64,000 nt of DNA from Prevotella sp. (GTDB taxonomy: Bacteria; Bacteroidota; Bacteroidia; Bacteroidales; Bacteroidaceae), in the NCBI GenBank assembly GCA_017619375.1, contig JAFZSL010000070.1, forward strand, positions 146,163 through 210,162, written 5' to 3'. Below, one piece after another: positions 38,335 to 47,347 of the stretch. Position 1 is the first letter of the stretch; each line of letters opens with the position of its first letter. The notes below the pieces were generated by a model that did not search any database, was not told where the DNA came from, and was given only the letters and a program-made list of their open reading frames with translations. The position numbers and the translations under genes were made by a program.

Positions 38335-40158
38335 ATGAGCGACATCATACAACTTCTGCCAGACTCCGTGGCCAACCAGATAGCTGCCGGCGAGGTGATA
38401 CAACGCCCCGCATCGGTGGTGAAGGAACTGGTGGAGAACGCTCTCGACGCCGGGGCCAAGGAGGTGCACGTGATGGTGGTGGATGCCGGCAAGACCTCCA
38501 TCCTGGTCATTGACGACGGGTGTGGCATGTCGCCCACCGATGCACGATTGTCCTTCGAAAGGCATGCCACTTCCAAGATCAGGAAGGCCGACGACCTCTT
38601 CGACTTGCACACCATGGGGTTCCGGGGGGAGGCCCTGGCCTCCATCGCCGCTGTGGCGCAGGTGGAACTCACCACGAGGATGGCTACCGAGGAGGTGGGA
38701 ACCGTCACCACTATCCATGGCTCCAGGTTCATCTCACAGGAACCCGTGCAGTGTGCCGTGGGAAGCCAGTTCAAGGTGGAGAACCTGTTTTACAACGTGC
38801 CGGCAAGAAGGAAGTTTCTCAAGTCCAACGCCACGGAACTCAACAACATCCTTGCTGCTTACGAGCGCATCGTGCTCGTCTATCCGCAAGTGTCCTTTTC
38901 ACTTCATAGCAATGGTACGGAGATTTCGTCGCTTAGGGCGGCTGGCGTGAGGCAGCGTGTCATCGATGTCTTTGGCAAACGCATCAACCAGGACTTGTTG
39001 CCGGTTGACGTCACCACCACCCTCTGCCGCATCTCCGGATTCGTGGGAAAGCCAGAGGCGGCAAGGAAAAAGGGGGCGCACCAGTTCTTCTTTGTCAATG
39101 GGAGATATATGAGACATCCCTATTTCGCCAAAGCAGTGATGGCACCGTTTGAAAGACTGGTGCCGCAAGGCGAGCAGGTGCCGTTCTTCATCTATTTCGA
39201 AGTGGACCCTGGCGACATCGATGTCAACATCCATCCCACCAAGACGGAAATCAAGTTCGACAACGAACAAGCCATATGGCAGATTCTCTCTGCAGCGGTC
39301 AAGGATGCCGTGGGGAAATTCAACGATGTACCTTCCATAGATTTCGACACGACAGGCAAGCCTGATTTCCCTCCCTTCATTCCCGGAAACGACACCGTCA
39401 ACCCACCTGCAAATGGTGGCAACCCTCTTTATAACCCCTTCAAGGACCTGCGTGGCACCCGTGACTCCCGTGGGACTGCCAACATACGGCATTGGGAGGA
39501 CTTATATAAAAAGGTGGAGGTGGATGTGTCGCAGGAGCGCACCCTCTTTGACGAACAGGAAGAGACGGGCTCGTCAGCCGACATCATCGCTGAGAAATCG
39601 CCTATACATTATCAATATAAAGGGAGGTTTGTCATGACGGCCGTCAAGTCGGGATTGATGATCATAGACCAGCATCGTGCCCACTTGAGGGTCCTTTATG
39701 AGGAATACCTTGAAAAGATGAGGATGCATAGATGGGCGACGCAAAGCATGCTCTTCCCGGAAATCGTCGCCTTTCCACCGACAGAGGCGGGGGTCGTGGA
39801 GCAAATCGCTTCAGAACTGACCGAGGTGGGTTTCTCCATTTCCGACCTGGGAGGTGGTTCCTTCTCCATCGACGGCGTGCCCGCCGACATCGAAGGGGTG
39901 GATGCCACGGCCATGCTTAGGGAAATAGTGGCAGCAGCAAAAGAGAAGGTGGGCAGACCCAGGGAAGAGGTCGACGCCGCCGTGGCGCTGACCATGGCAA
40001 GACGAGCTGCCATTCCTCAAGGCCAGGTGCTGTCGAACGAGGAGATGGAGAGCTTGGTCAATCGTCTTTTCGGCTGTTCCAATGTCAATATGAGCCCTGA
40101 TGGCAAAAACATCCTTTGCATCTTGCAACAAGAGGAAATCGAGCATTTGTTGGGGTGA
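38335..40158 (+). CDS. mutL: DNA mismatch repair protein MutL
   Basis: The 607-residue protein has an N-terminal GHKL ATPase (ELVENALDAGAKEV, IDDGCGM, GFRGEALASIA) and transducer domain, a linker (about 340-425), and a C-terminal dimerisation domain. The endonuclease motif normally DQHA..E....E reads IDQHRAHLRVLYEEYL, so the glutamate at the seventh position is replaced by Leu. The usual C-terminal CPHGRP-like motif reads NMSPDGKNIL. Nicking activity is therefore uncertain. It lies 14 bases after the OstA-like gene. Confidence 0.95.
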   Translation: MSDIIQLLPDSVANQIAAGEVIQRPASVVKELVENALDAGAKEVHVMVVDAGKTSILVIDDGCGMSPTDARLSFERHATSKIRKADDLFDLHTMGFRGEALASIAAVAQVELTTRMATEEVGTVTTIHGSRFISQEPVQCAVGSQFKVENLFYNVPARRKFLKSNATELNNILAAYERIVLVYPQVSFSLHSNGTEISSLRAAGVRQRVIDVFGKRINQDLLPVDVTTTLCRISGFVGKPEAARKKGAHQFFFVNGRYMRHPYFAKAVMAPFERLVPQGEQVPFFIYFEVDPGDIDVNIHPTKTEIKFDNEQAIWQILSAAVKDAVGKFNDVPSIDFDTTGKPDFPPFIPGNDTVNPPANGGNPLYNPFKDLRGTRDSRGTANIRHWEDLYKKVEVDVSQERTLFDEQEETGSSADIIAEKSPIHYQYKGRFVMTAVKSGLMIIDQHRAHLRVLYEEYLEKMRMHRWATQSMLFPEIVAFPPTEAGVVEQIASELTEVGFSISDLGGGSFSIDGVPADIEGVDATAMLREIVAAAKEKVGRPREEVDAAVALTMARRAAIPQGQVLSNEEMESLVNRLFGCSNVNMSPDGKNILCILQQEEIEHLLG

Positions 40159-40257
40159 AAATTCAAAAAAGTGAGGAAAAATGCGGTTTTTGCGTATTTT
40201 TTTTGGGAAAAAACAAAAAAATCTTAATGAAAGATAATTAGATTTGAAAAAATATAT

Positions 40258-40265
40258 TATCTTTG
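40258..40265 (+). promoter_or_regulatory. ompA-like gene promoter -7 element
   Basis: TATCTTTG in an A/T-rich stretch, 67 bases before the ATG; the long leader suits a highly expressed porin mRNA. Confidence 0.55.
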
Positions 40266-40332
40266 TCGCGGAAAATCATGTGTAGAAACGAATATAATTA
40301 ATTTTTTTGATTCTTTAAAAACATAAAAGGTT

Positions 40333-41490
40333 ATGAAAAAACTATTAATGGTGCTGGCTTTAGTCGGCGTATCTTTTTCGGCCAATGCACAGGATGACCC
40401 GACGCTGAAATACAGCGTGGCCACCAATTCTTTCTGGAGCAATTGGTTCATTCAGGTAGGAGGACAGTGGAATGCTTGGTACTCTGCTGAAGAGCATGGC
40501 AACAATCTCCCCACCAGTCCCCTCGAGGACTTCCGCTCCAATCCTGGTGCTTCTATCGCCATTGGTAAATGGTTCACTCCGGGTCTTGGTCTCCGCACCA
40601 AGCTCATGGGTATCTGGGGCAAGCAAGTGCGCGCTGATGCCAAAGGTGACGGCGTAGGCAAGTTCAACAAGTTCTGGCTGCTCAATGAGAACATCCTCTT
40701 CAATGTGAGCAACATGCTTTATGGCTACAACCCTGACCGTGTATGGAACTTCATTCCCTTCATCGGTGGTGGTATTGGTCGCTCCATGACACACAACCGC
40801 TATGGAATGGACCTCAACGTAGGTATCCTCAATGAATTCCGTCTTAGCCGCAAGGTGTTCCTCAACCTCGAATTGGGTTGGAACCGTATTGAGACCGACA
40901 TCGACAACCGTGACATCACCCTCGACCCCGCACATCGCGGATGGGATTCTCACGACAACCTTCTCTATGCTGAGCTGGGTCTGACCTTCAACCTCGGCAA
41001 GGGAACTTGGGACAAAGTGCCTGATCTGGCTGCCATCAAGGCCCTCCATCAGTCTCAGATCGACGCCCTCAACGCTCAGTTGGATGACGCCAACGCTGAG
41101 ATCGACCGCCTGAACAACCTCATCAAGAACCACAAGTGCCCGGAGCCAAAGCCCATCGTGAAGGGTATCGCTGCTCCTGCAACCGTGTTCTTCTACTGCG
41201 ACAAGACGAAGAGTGGTCCTTCCTACTCTCGTGACATGGTCGACGTTCGCACCGTGGGTAAGTTCGCTATCGACAACAACTCCGACCTCCTCGTCACCGG
41301 TTATGCTGACAGCGCTACCGGCAAACCCGACCACAACCAGTGGCTCTCCGACGAGCGTGCAAAGACCGTCGTCGAGGAACTCGTTGGAATGGGCGTGAAC
41401 CGCTCCAAGATCACTGCTGTTGGCAAGGGTGGTGTGGACATCCTCTCACCGTTCGAGCTCAACCGCCGCGCTACTGTTGAAGTACGCTAA
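40333..41490 (+). CDS. OmpA-family outer-membrane protein
   Basis: The 385-residue product has signal MKKLLMVLALVGVSFSANAQ and an N-terminal 8-strand-type beta-barrel to about residue 220. A short coiled-coil linker follows (ALHQSQIDALNAQLDDANAE, about 238-260). The C-terminal peptidoglycan-binding OmpA domain starts near residue 280 (DLLVTGYADSATGKPDHNQW, ALSDERAK-type helix, NRRATVEVR at the end). It links outer membrane and peptidoglycan. Strongly biased codon use suggests high expression. It has its own promoter and terminator. Confidence 0.92.
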   Translation: MKKLLMVLALVGVSFSANAQDDPTLKYSVATNSFWSNWFIQVGGQWNAWYSAEEHGNNLPTSPLEDFRSNPGASIAIGKWFTPGLGLRTKLMGIWGKQVRADAKGDGVGKFNKFWLLNENILFNVSNMLYGYNPDRVWNFIPFIGGGIGRSMTHNRYGMDLNVGILNEFRLSRKVFLNLELGWNRIETDIDNRDITLDPAHRGWDSHDNLLYAELGLTFNLGKGTWDKVPDLAAIKALHQSQIDALNAQLDDANAEIDRLNNLIKNHKCPEPKPIVKGIAAPATVFFYCDKTKSGPSYSRDMVDVRTVGKFAIDNNSDLLVTGYADSATGKPDHNQWLSDERAKTVVEELVGMGVNRSKITAVGKGGVDILSPFELNRRATVEVR

Positions 41491-41504
41491 TCTTGAGATA
41501 CATT

Positions 41505-41541
41505 TTAAAAAAGGGGCCTCCGAAAGAGGCTCCTTTTTTTT
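41505..41541 (+). terminator. terminator of the OmpA-family gene
   Basis: GGGGCCTC, loop CGAAA, GAGGCTCC then eight T: a classic intrinsic terminator right after the stop. Confidence 0.85.
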
Positions 41542-41571
41542 GTGCCAATATGAGAATGCACCTTGCGAAAA

Positions 41572-41616
41572 AATGAATGAAGGGGCGATGATTAAAGCAT
41601 CGCTCCTTCATTCATT
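41572..41616. repeat. long hairpin after the OmpA terminator; account of gap 41542-42154
   Basis: A 19-base arm (41572-41590) is inverted at 41598-41616 with one G-T wobble and a 7-base loop. There is no T-run. The 613-base gap it lies in is AT-rich. I see no convincing gene in it: one 65-codon minus-strand frame at 41674-41871 has no supporting features. The promoter of the next gene is at 41981-42010. Confidence 0.7.
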
Positions 41617-41980
41617 GATAATATACTATTGGCGTCCGCTATAAAATGGATTGAGATACATATTTAGGCTGAGTCACTCGCTTGGAACTCGACCTTTAAA
41701 AGGATGTTGCTCTTCCGTGTGGTTGCGATGTACTACAATGCACTCAACCCGAATGGCGTAATTGTTATATCTTACCTTATTTATCGTTATTATCTGCAAT
41801 AACATCTGCAATGCTTGTTTTATCGGTACTGCGGACACGTAAGCTAATCTGTTTATGTTTTTAGCGGACACAAAAATAACTTTATATTCAAAATGTCATT
41901 TTATAGTATTTCGTAAAGTAGTGTGCACGCATCTCGCACGCATTAAAATCTCTGTAAGAAAAAAAATCCGCCAAAAGCAG

Positions 41981-42010
41981 TTGTTTTTTCATTTTTTATG
42001 CTTATATTTG
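41981..42010 (+). promoter_or_regulatory. promoter of the two-gene secreted cassette
   Basis: TTG (41981-41983), 19 bases, TATATTTG (42003-42010). A second box TACTTTTG (42032-42039) with TTTG 21 bases upstream could act as an alternative. Confidence 0.55.
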
Positions 42011-42154
42011 CAATGTCATACAATTATTTGTTACTTTTGAAAAGCACCACTAAGGTAAGTGAAATTTTTGATATGGCAAAATCCTAGGCAAAATTTTGTT
42101 ACTTAGGAACTTGTAACTAATGTTAAATCAAAATGGTGTAGATTTTTGGGAACT

Positions 42155-43231
42155 ATGAAAAGAACGTTATGCATTTTAAGCATGCTGATGCTTGTATTTC
42201 TTGTAACTGATGCGCAAAAGCGTATGGTGGAATTTCCATACCTTAAAGCCTCCGGTTTTAAAGGCTTTTTTGGTAATTGCATAGTTGGTGGGAAAGATGG
42301 AAAAATTTATCAAGTGATTGTAAAGACAAAGAAGAGCAAGAAGGAGATCGTGAATTTGACCGGTGAATTTCTTCAATCTATGAATTTAATCACACCTGAA
42401 GATTTGAAAAAGCAGATAAGCGAAGTAAATGAAGAGATGTCAGAGACAATCCTACCTGTATATTTTGCTACGGGAATAGGCATACATCCAGTTGGAGCAG
42501 ACCCACTGATAGTCACACTTGATATGCGTTTTGAATTCTATGATGAAGGAGTAAAGTTATCGATAGAAAATTTTGATGAGAAATTTTTCCTTATTCACGT
42601 AAAACAGAAAGAAAGATTTGTTCCGACAGAGAACATGGAAAAATATAACAAATTCATAGATGACGCTAGGGAGGCAAACAGAGGGTCGTCAAAATATGAA
42701 AGGTTTTGGGCGAAAGTTGATGCCATAGTGGAAATGGGTGGTGTCCACGGCTCAATTGGAGAGATTAAAGGCCAGATTAGGGAGACGTTGGAAAAAGTCA
42801 ACCAGAAATGCCTGGACGCTTTGTACAAAGGTCGTGAAAATGTAAAAGAACAAGAAGTCTTGTTCGACAAGATGATTGCCGAAGATGAGGCAAGATGGTA
42901 TACCCTTGACTATTATATTGATTATGTAGAAAAGAGTGCCCCTGAAACCGGAAAAGAAAATTACCTTTTATCATTAAGAAAAGCCCAGGAAGAGAAAAAG
43001 CTATATGCGTTTGATAATAATCGATGGGAACGTGATGTCCGTTACATTTTCGACGGAGTCTTTATTTCTCTTGCCGAAATGCTTGACGGATCTATTGAAG
43101 GTGTTGCAGAAGACGGTGTCCAGACATGGATACGTGAAGGCGACCTGGTGGTTCCCACAGACCTGAAAAAGAAGGCCAAGTTTATAAAAAAGGGGAAATC
43201 GTTTACAGACTATGACTCTTATGATAGATAA
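42155..43231 (+). CDS. secreted protein of unknown function
   Basis: The 358-residue product starts at ATG 42155 (a TTG nine bases upstream is in frame but weaker) with signal MKRTLCILSMLMLVFLVTDA. The mature part has a mixed alpha/beta N-terminal half (AQKRMVEFPYLKASGFKGFF, VKLSIENFDEKFFLIHVKQK) and a helical, charged second half (GQIRETLEKVNQKCLDALYK). I recognise no domain. Twelve bases later comes the ankyrin-like secreted protein, so the two look cotranscribed. Codon use is more AT-rich than in the housekeeping genes nearby. Confidence 0.8.
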   Translation: MKRTLCILSMLMLVFLVTDAQKRMVEFPYLKASGFKGFFGNCIVGGKDGKIYQVIVKTKKSKKEIVNLTGEFLQSMNLITPEDLKKQISEVNEEMSETILPVYFATGIGIHPVGADPLIVTLDMRFEFYDEGVKLSIENFDEKFFLIHVKQKERFVPTENMEKYNKFIDDAREANRGSSKYERFWAKVDAIVEMGGVHGSIGEIKGQIRETLEKVNQKCLDALYKGRENVKEQEVLFDKMIAEDEARWYTLDYYIDYVEKSAPETGKENYLLSLRKAQEEKKLYAFDNNRWERDVRYIFDGVFISLAEMLDGSIEGVAEDGVQTWIREGDLVVPTDLKKKAKFIKKGKSFTDYDSYDR

Positions 43232-43243
43232 TCCAAGCTTTTT

Positions 43244-45220
43244 ATGATAATTAAATTTAGACCATTAGTTATATTTTCATTTCTCTGTGCAGTGGCTTTG
43301 AATGCCACTGCTCAGAGTTTTGATTTGCGGCCGACATCCACAAGTGCGAAGAAAGCGAACGAACAGCTGGAGATTTTATTGGACAATAACGATGTTGACG
43401 GCATGGAACATTATCTCAAGAAAAATGCCAATGAGGTAAATTCGAACAGCCGTGTTCTTGTATCAGAAAACAGGGCGAAGACACCGATTCCTCTTTTCGT
43501 CGACGCAGTTTACCGGGTACTCAATAATATAGAGAACGGTTCAGTGGAAATGTGTCAAGCCATCATCGACGCAGGTTGTGACTTACATCCTGTATTTGAG
43601 GGAACGACTCCCATTTATATGCTGATGAAATATTTCGCGACCCACAAAAAAAGCGACTGTGAAAAAGCCATGAAACTACTGAAGGCATTTGCCACACGAA
43701 GCGATTGGGACGCCAATCTACGCTATAGGTCAGAGTTGCCGCCATTGAACTATCTTCTGAATACGAATTACAATTTCCTTGGCGAAAAGTTCAGCAAGGA
43801 ATACATTGCCAACGAGGTGCTGGAGACGCTGATCAGCCATGGTGCCTCAGTTACGACGTATTCTGAGAGTGGTAGTTCTCTGATGGCCTTTGCCCTTGAG
43901 ACAGACAATGAATATCTCCAGTCATATTTCCTCAGTATGGGGGTGAACCTGAAGCATAGTGATGACGGAGGAAACGATGACATCTACAAAATGATTGCCT
44001 CAAACAAGCTGTCAATCCTCAAGGAAGTTATAGCAAAGGGAAAACTTGATCTTAATATTAACAACCTTAAAAACGACCCCAAAGAAATTTCCAAGAACCG
44101 GGAAATGTATGACTTCGTGGCCGATGTCTGTGCGAGCAAGGTGGCATCCTATGAAGACGTGGTCTTGTTCCGTCAGAAGTTTGCAGACAAAAAACAGTTG
44201 ACCCAGCAAAAGTATGAAGAATTAGCAAGGAGGGAGGTCAATGCCTGCACCACCTACGACATGATCACCAATTGTGTGAAACGTTATCCAGATCTGCCTG
44301 ACATCACGGGGCCCAAGCTGATTTCGATAGCAGAAGAAGAGCTGAAGACATATAAGACAATCGCGCAGCTGAAACTATTTGAAACTCGTTATCCACAATT
44401 GAAAGAAAAGACTCTTGAACAAAAAGACAAGGTTTACAAAGCCGACTGTATCGCTCTGCAAGAAGCGTATAGTCAGATGAAGGCTTCCATGCAAAACAAG
44501 TCGACGAATGTAAACAAGACCATCTCGGCAACATTTTTAGAGGATTACTACAACTACTATGACCCGCAGCAGATGCTCAACTTGGCCACAGCCATGAACA
44601 ATTGTGTACAGGTGGTGGAAACGATAGAGAAAAGTTTTAGACCGTATTATACCCCTGACAACAGTATCGATGGTGCCTATCAAACAGACATGGCTCAATT
44701 GAATAAAGCGCTTTCCTTTTGCGCTGAGATCCAGAAATATGATTTGGCTCCCGACTGGTTGAAAAGTAAGATTACCTCAAAGAAAGAGGAATTGGTGAGT
44801 AACTACAAGGAATGTAACGAAGCAAAAAAGATGGTGGACATTGTGACAGAAAATTCCATGCCCAGGCCGTCTCGCTCCTCATCGAGAGGAAGGGATCATT
44901 TTTACTCATGGAGTGATTTTTCCTTTACTGTGACCAATTATTCTACGGAGAACGATATACACTATGTAGTGCATGCTATGAAGGGCGGCAAGTTGTCGGG
45001 CCGTTTCATCAAAGGTTATGGAAGTCTGAAAGGGGCTGTCTTAGCGGGATGGGCAGCCGCAACTTATGGGTTTGCAAGGACACAAGATTCTCCACGCTGG
45101 ACGGGCGGCCTGTTAAGTGGTTTATTGCTGCAAAGAATGGGAAAGAAATGGGAGCTGGACCTTTACGATGCACGTGAGAGTGATGAGGTAGCGGGTATTA
45201 TTGACAGCTGGATCAACTAA
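43244..45220 (+). CDS. secreted ankyrin-like repeat protein, unknown function
   Basis: The 658-residue product has a signal peptide (IFSFLCAVALNATAQ). Residues 30-290 are helical pairs with degenerate ankyrin character (LEILLDNNDVDGMEHYLKKN, AIIDAGCDLHPVFEGTTPIY, ETLISHGASVTTYSESGSSL). Residues 300-560 are mainly helical. The C-terminal 110 residues form a different domain starting RGRDHFYSWSDFSFTVTNYS with Gly-rich GKLSGRFIKGYGSLKGAVLA. No enzymatic motif is evident. It forms a two-gene unit with the preceding gene in an AT-richer segment between the OmpA-family gene and a transposase remnant. Confidence 0.8.
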   Translation: MIIKFRPLVIFSFLCAVALNATAQSFDLRPTSTSAKKANEQLEILLDNNDVDGMEHYLKKNANEVNSNSRVLVSENRAKTPIPLFVDAVYRVLNNIENGSVEMCQAIIDAGCDLHPVFEGTTPIYMLMKYFATHKKSDCEKAMKLLKAFATRSDWDANLRYRSELPPLNYLLNTNYNFLGEKFSKEYIANEVLETLISHGASVTTYSESGSSLMAFALETDNEYLQSYFLSMGVNLKHSDDGGNDDIYKMIASNKLSILKEVIAKGKLDLNINNLKNDPKEISKNREMYDFVADVCASKVASYEDVVLFRQKFADKKQLTQQKYEELARREVNACTTYDMITNCVKRYPDLPDITGPKLISIAEEELKTYKTIAQLKLFETRYPQLKEKTLEQKDKVYKADCIALQEAYSQMKASMQNKSTNVNKTISATFLEDYYNYYDPQQMLNLATAMNNCVQVVETIEKSFRPYYTPDNSIDGAYQTDMAQLNKALSFCAEIQKYDLAPDWLKSKITSKKEELVSNYKECNEAKKMVDIVTENSMPRPSRSSSRGRDHFYSWSDFSFTVTNYSTENDIHYVVHAMKGGKLSGRFIKGYGSLKGAVLAGWAAATYGFARTQDSPRWTGGLLSGLLLQRMGKKWELDLYDARESDEVAGIIDSWIN

Positions 45221-45386
45221 TAAGATTACTAAGGTCTGGAGGGATTGTCAGCCTTGGCCAGCTTGTGCCCTACGTGTCCGGGCAAGTTGCTTTTCCTGCC
45301 GCTTGGTTCGCGAAGGGAACATGTGCGCAAGATGGTTTGTTTTGCCATCTCCAAAAATAATATGGGAATTTCGGGCTCTCAAGTAG

Positions 45387-45423
45387 GAGGTGAACACTAA
45401 TCAGAGATGTTCACCTCTTTTCG
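45387..45423 (+). terminator. terminator after the secreted cassette; account of gap 45221-45544
   Basis: GAGGTGAACA (45387-45396) pairs with TGTTCACCTC (45408-45417), followed by TTTTCG. It lies about 170 bases past the last stop. In the rest of the 324-base gap between the cassette and the transposase remnant I see no other gene. Confidence 0.65.
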
Positions 45424-45544
45424 TGTTCGCTTGTCCTTCAACCAAACAGATTTTTCAACTTGTAGCCTCCATTCTTCCATTTCTTCGGCATCTGTCTGAT
45501 TTTTTCACCTTGAGCTTCAATGATAAACTTCTCCTTCTTTTCTG

Positions 45545-45911
45545 TTCAAGTTCAAGGATAAGGAGATTGACGATAATTACCGAAATCGGTCCTTTATCGA
45601 AAGGGCATTCCGCATGAACAAGACAGACCTCGTCATACGGCCAATCAACCATCGGCTATTCAACCGCATCGGGGCTCATGTATGTCATGGCATACATCAT
45701 CTTGTTGGAATTGGAACGGTCATTCGCAAAGGCCGCGGAAAAGAAGAACAAGAACCCCGGCATCATAATCAACCGTACGAAGTTCTTGGCAGAGAGCCTC
45801 TATGAAATAGATTATGTGAATCCATACAACGGCAAGAAGTCTTTCATGCTCCGAATAGACTATGACAAGGAGGTTGAGAAACTACTGGGCGTTATCGGAT
45901 TGAAGCCCTAA
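45545..45911 (+). pseudogene. C-terminal fragment of a DDE transposase, frameshifted
   Basis: The frame from 45545 reads FKDKEIDDNYRNRSFIERAF and RMNKTDLVIRPINHRLFNRI up to GAHVC. This matches the conserved (I/V)ERAFRxxKTDLxIRPIxHRL block of IS1634/IS4-type transposases. Reading then shifts by one base at about 45686 and continues as MAYIILLELERSFAKAAEKK to a stop at 45911, corresponding to the family's AHVCxxFxAYxxYKELER region. A single extra C explains the shift. The upstream catalytic parts are missing. It marks an old insertion-sequence arrival next to the secreted cassette. Confidence 0.75.
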
Positions 45912-45983
45912 ACCCCGATTTGGGGCACCCCATTACGGAAAACAGGAGGGAAACTCCAGTAAACTAAAAAACTATTTTAATCT

Positions 45984-46967
45984 TTACTTAAATCCTATGA
46001 TTCTCCTGACATCCTTGATGGTGGCGAGAGCGCTTTCCCTTGCGCGGTCGGCTCCTTCACGTGCAATGCGGTCGAGGAGTTCGCGGTTGGCACTGTATTC
46101 GTTGATGCGCTCGCGGATAGGTGCGATGGTCTTCACCATGTCTGAGGCAATCTGTTTTTTCAAATCACCATAGCGCAGCGTGCAATCGTTCCATTTCTCA
46201 TCGAAATAGAGGTATGTCTCTTCATTGGAACACAGTCGGAGGAAAGTGAAGAGGTTTTCAATCACTTCCGGACGCTCGCTGTTGGGAGTTTGAGGGCCGA
46301 GGTCTGTGACGGCCTTCATCACCTTTTTCGTGATGGTCTTGTCATCATCGCGCAGGTAGATGCAGTTGCCTTCGCTTTTGCCCATCTTTCCCGAACCATC
46401 GAGGCCGGGGACCTTCACCGCCTTGTCGGCGAAATAGAAATTCTGGGGTTCAGGGAAATACTCCACTCCGTAGATGTTGTTGAAACGGCGGGCGCACTTG
46501 CGTGCCATCTCCATGTTTTGCTCCTGGTCCTTACCCACAGGCACCTTCTGGGCCCGGTGCTGAAGGATGTCGGCAGCCATGAGGGTGGGGTAGGTGAGCA
46601 GGCCGGCATTTACGTTGTCGGGTTGCTTGCGCGCCTTTTCCTTGAATGTCGTCACGCGTTCCAATTCCCCTAAATACATGTTCATATTGAGGAAAAGGTA
46701 GAGTTCCAATGTCTCCTTCACATCGCTTTGGATGTAGATGGGTGCCTTCTCCGGGTCGAGGCCGCATGCGAGGTATTCCGCCAGGATGGTGCGTGCGCTC
46801 TGTTGGATGTCTTCGGGTTTCGGGTGGGTGGTCAGGCTGTGCCAGTCGGCGATGAAGAACATGCAGTCATACTCGTCTTGCATTTTCACGAAACTTTTCA
46901 CCGCGCCAAAATAATTGCCTAAGTGCAGGTTGCCAGTGGGCCTGATGCCGCTTACTACTTTTTCCAT
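45984..46967 (-). CDS. trpS: tryptophanyl-tRNA synthetase
   Basis: This 327-residue class I synthetase charges tRNA-Trp. It opens with VVSGIRPTGNLHLGNYFGAV (the HIGH-equivalent signature), has the family segments FIADWHSLTTHPKPE and LLTYPTLMAADIL, and the KMSKS-like GKMGKSEGNCIYL near residue 205. It ends ALATIKDVRRIIGFK. Length is normal. A minus-strand TAATTTTG (46998-47005) is the likely promoter. It is convergent with the transposase remnant. Confidence 0.95.
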   Translation of the reverse strand: MEKVVSGIRPTGNLHLGNYFGAVKSFVKMQDEYDCMFFIADWHSLTTHPKPEDIQQSARTILAEYLACGLDPEKAPIYIQSDVKETLELYLFLNMNMYLGELERVTTFKEKARKQPDNVNAGLLTYPTLMAADILQHRAQKVPVGKDQEQNMEMARKCARRFNNIYGVEYFPEPQNFYFADKAVKVPGLDGSGKMGKSEGNCIYLRDDDKTITKKVMKAVTDLGPQTPNSERPEVIENLFTFLRLCSNEETYLYFDEKWNDCTLRYGDLKKQIASDMVKTIAPIRERINEYSANRELLDRIAREGADRARESALATIKDVRRIIGFK

Positions 46968-46997
46968 TTCTTTTCTTCTTGTTTGGATTTACGGCTG

Positions 46998-47005
46998 CAA
47001 AATTA
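46998..47005 (-). promoter_or_regulatory. trpS promoter -7 element
   Basis: TAATTTTG on the minus strand, 30 bases before the trpS ATG. Confidence 0.5.
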
Positions 47006-47185
47006 CATCAATTTTATGAGAATACCGACACGTGGGTGAAAAATGTGTCAGATTTCTTCGCGAGGTGCTCAGGCTTGCAACAGTCTTTGGCCTTTTCAGT
47101 ATGCCAAATAAAAAACGCTAGAGCCTACGGAGAAGGGCTCATTACACTTTTGGTAGTTTGTTTTTCAATCTTCATTCTTCAACTA

Positions 47186-47216
47186 TTGCTTTTATGGGAA
47201 AAAAGCATTATCTTTG
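47186..47216 (+). promoter_or_regulatory. promoter of the second zinc-ribbon gene; account of gap 46968-47347
   Basis: TTG (47186-47188), 20 bases, TATCTTTG (47209-47216). Besides this and the trpS promoter, the 380-base gap holds a 13-base direct repeat GAGATAATCCTAT (47226-47238 and 47334-47346) flanking a short open frame. Confidence 0.55.
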
Positions 47217-47262
47217 CCAATGAAAGAGATAATCCTATAAACATGCCATATCCATTACCACC

Positions 47263-47331
47263 ATGGAGAGATTTTTCAACACGGCAGGCCAGATTGTCTA
47301 CAACACTATCAATGAACGTATCAAACAATAA
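47263..47331 (+). CDS. possible 22-residue peptide
   Basis: ATG at 47263 encodes MERFFNTAGQIVYNTINERI followed by KQ and a TAA stop at 47329-47331. It has an amphipathic character. It lies downstream of a good promoter and 16 bases before the zinc-ribbon ATG, in a gap bracketed by a 13-bp direct repeat. No homologue is recognised; it could be a leader peptide or chance. Confidence 0.3.
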   Translation: MERFFNTAGQIVYNTINERIKQ

Positions 47332-47347
47332 ATGAGATAATCCTATT

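Noticed and set aside
41674-41871. 65-codon minus-strand ORF in the AT-rich gap
   Set aside because: No ribosome-binding site, signal or recognisable family; cannot be separated from chance in this AT-rich stretch.
45678-45911. Intact 77-residue hypothetical protein
   Set aside because: It is better explained as the downstream part of a frameshifted transposase whose upstream block is in the preceding frame.
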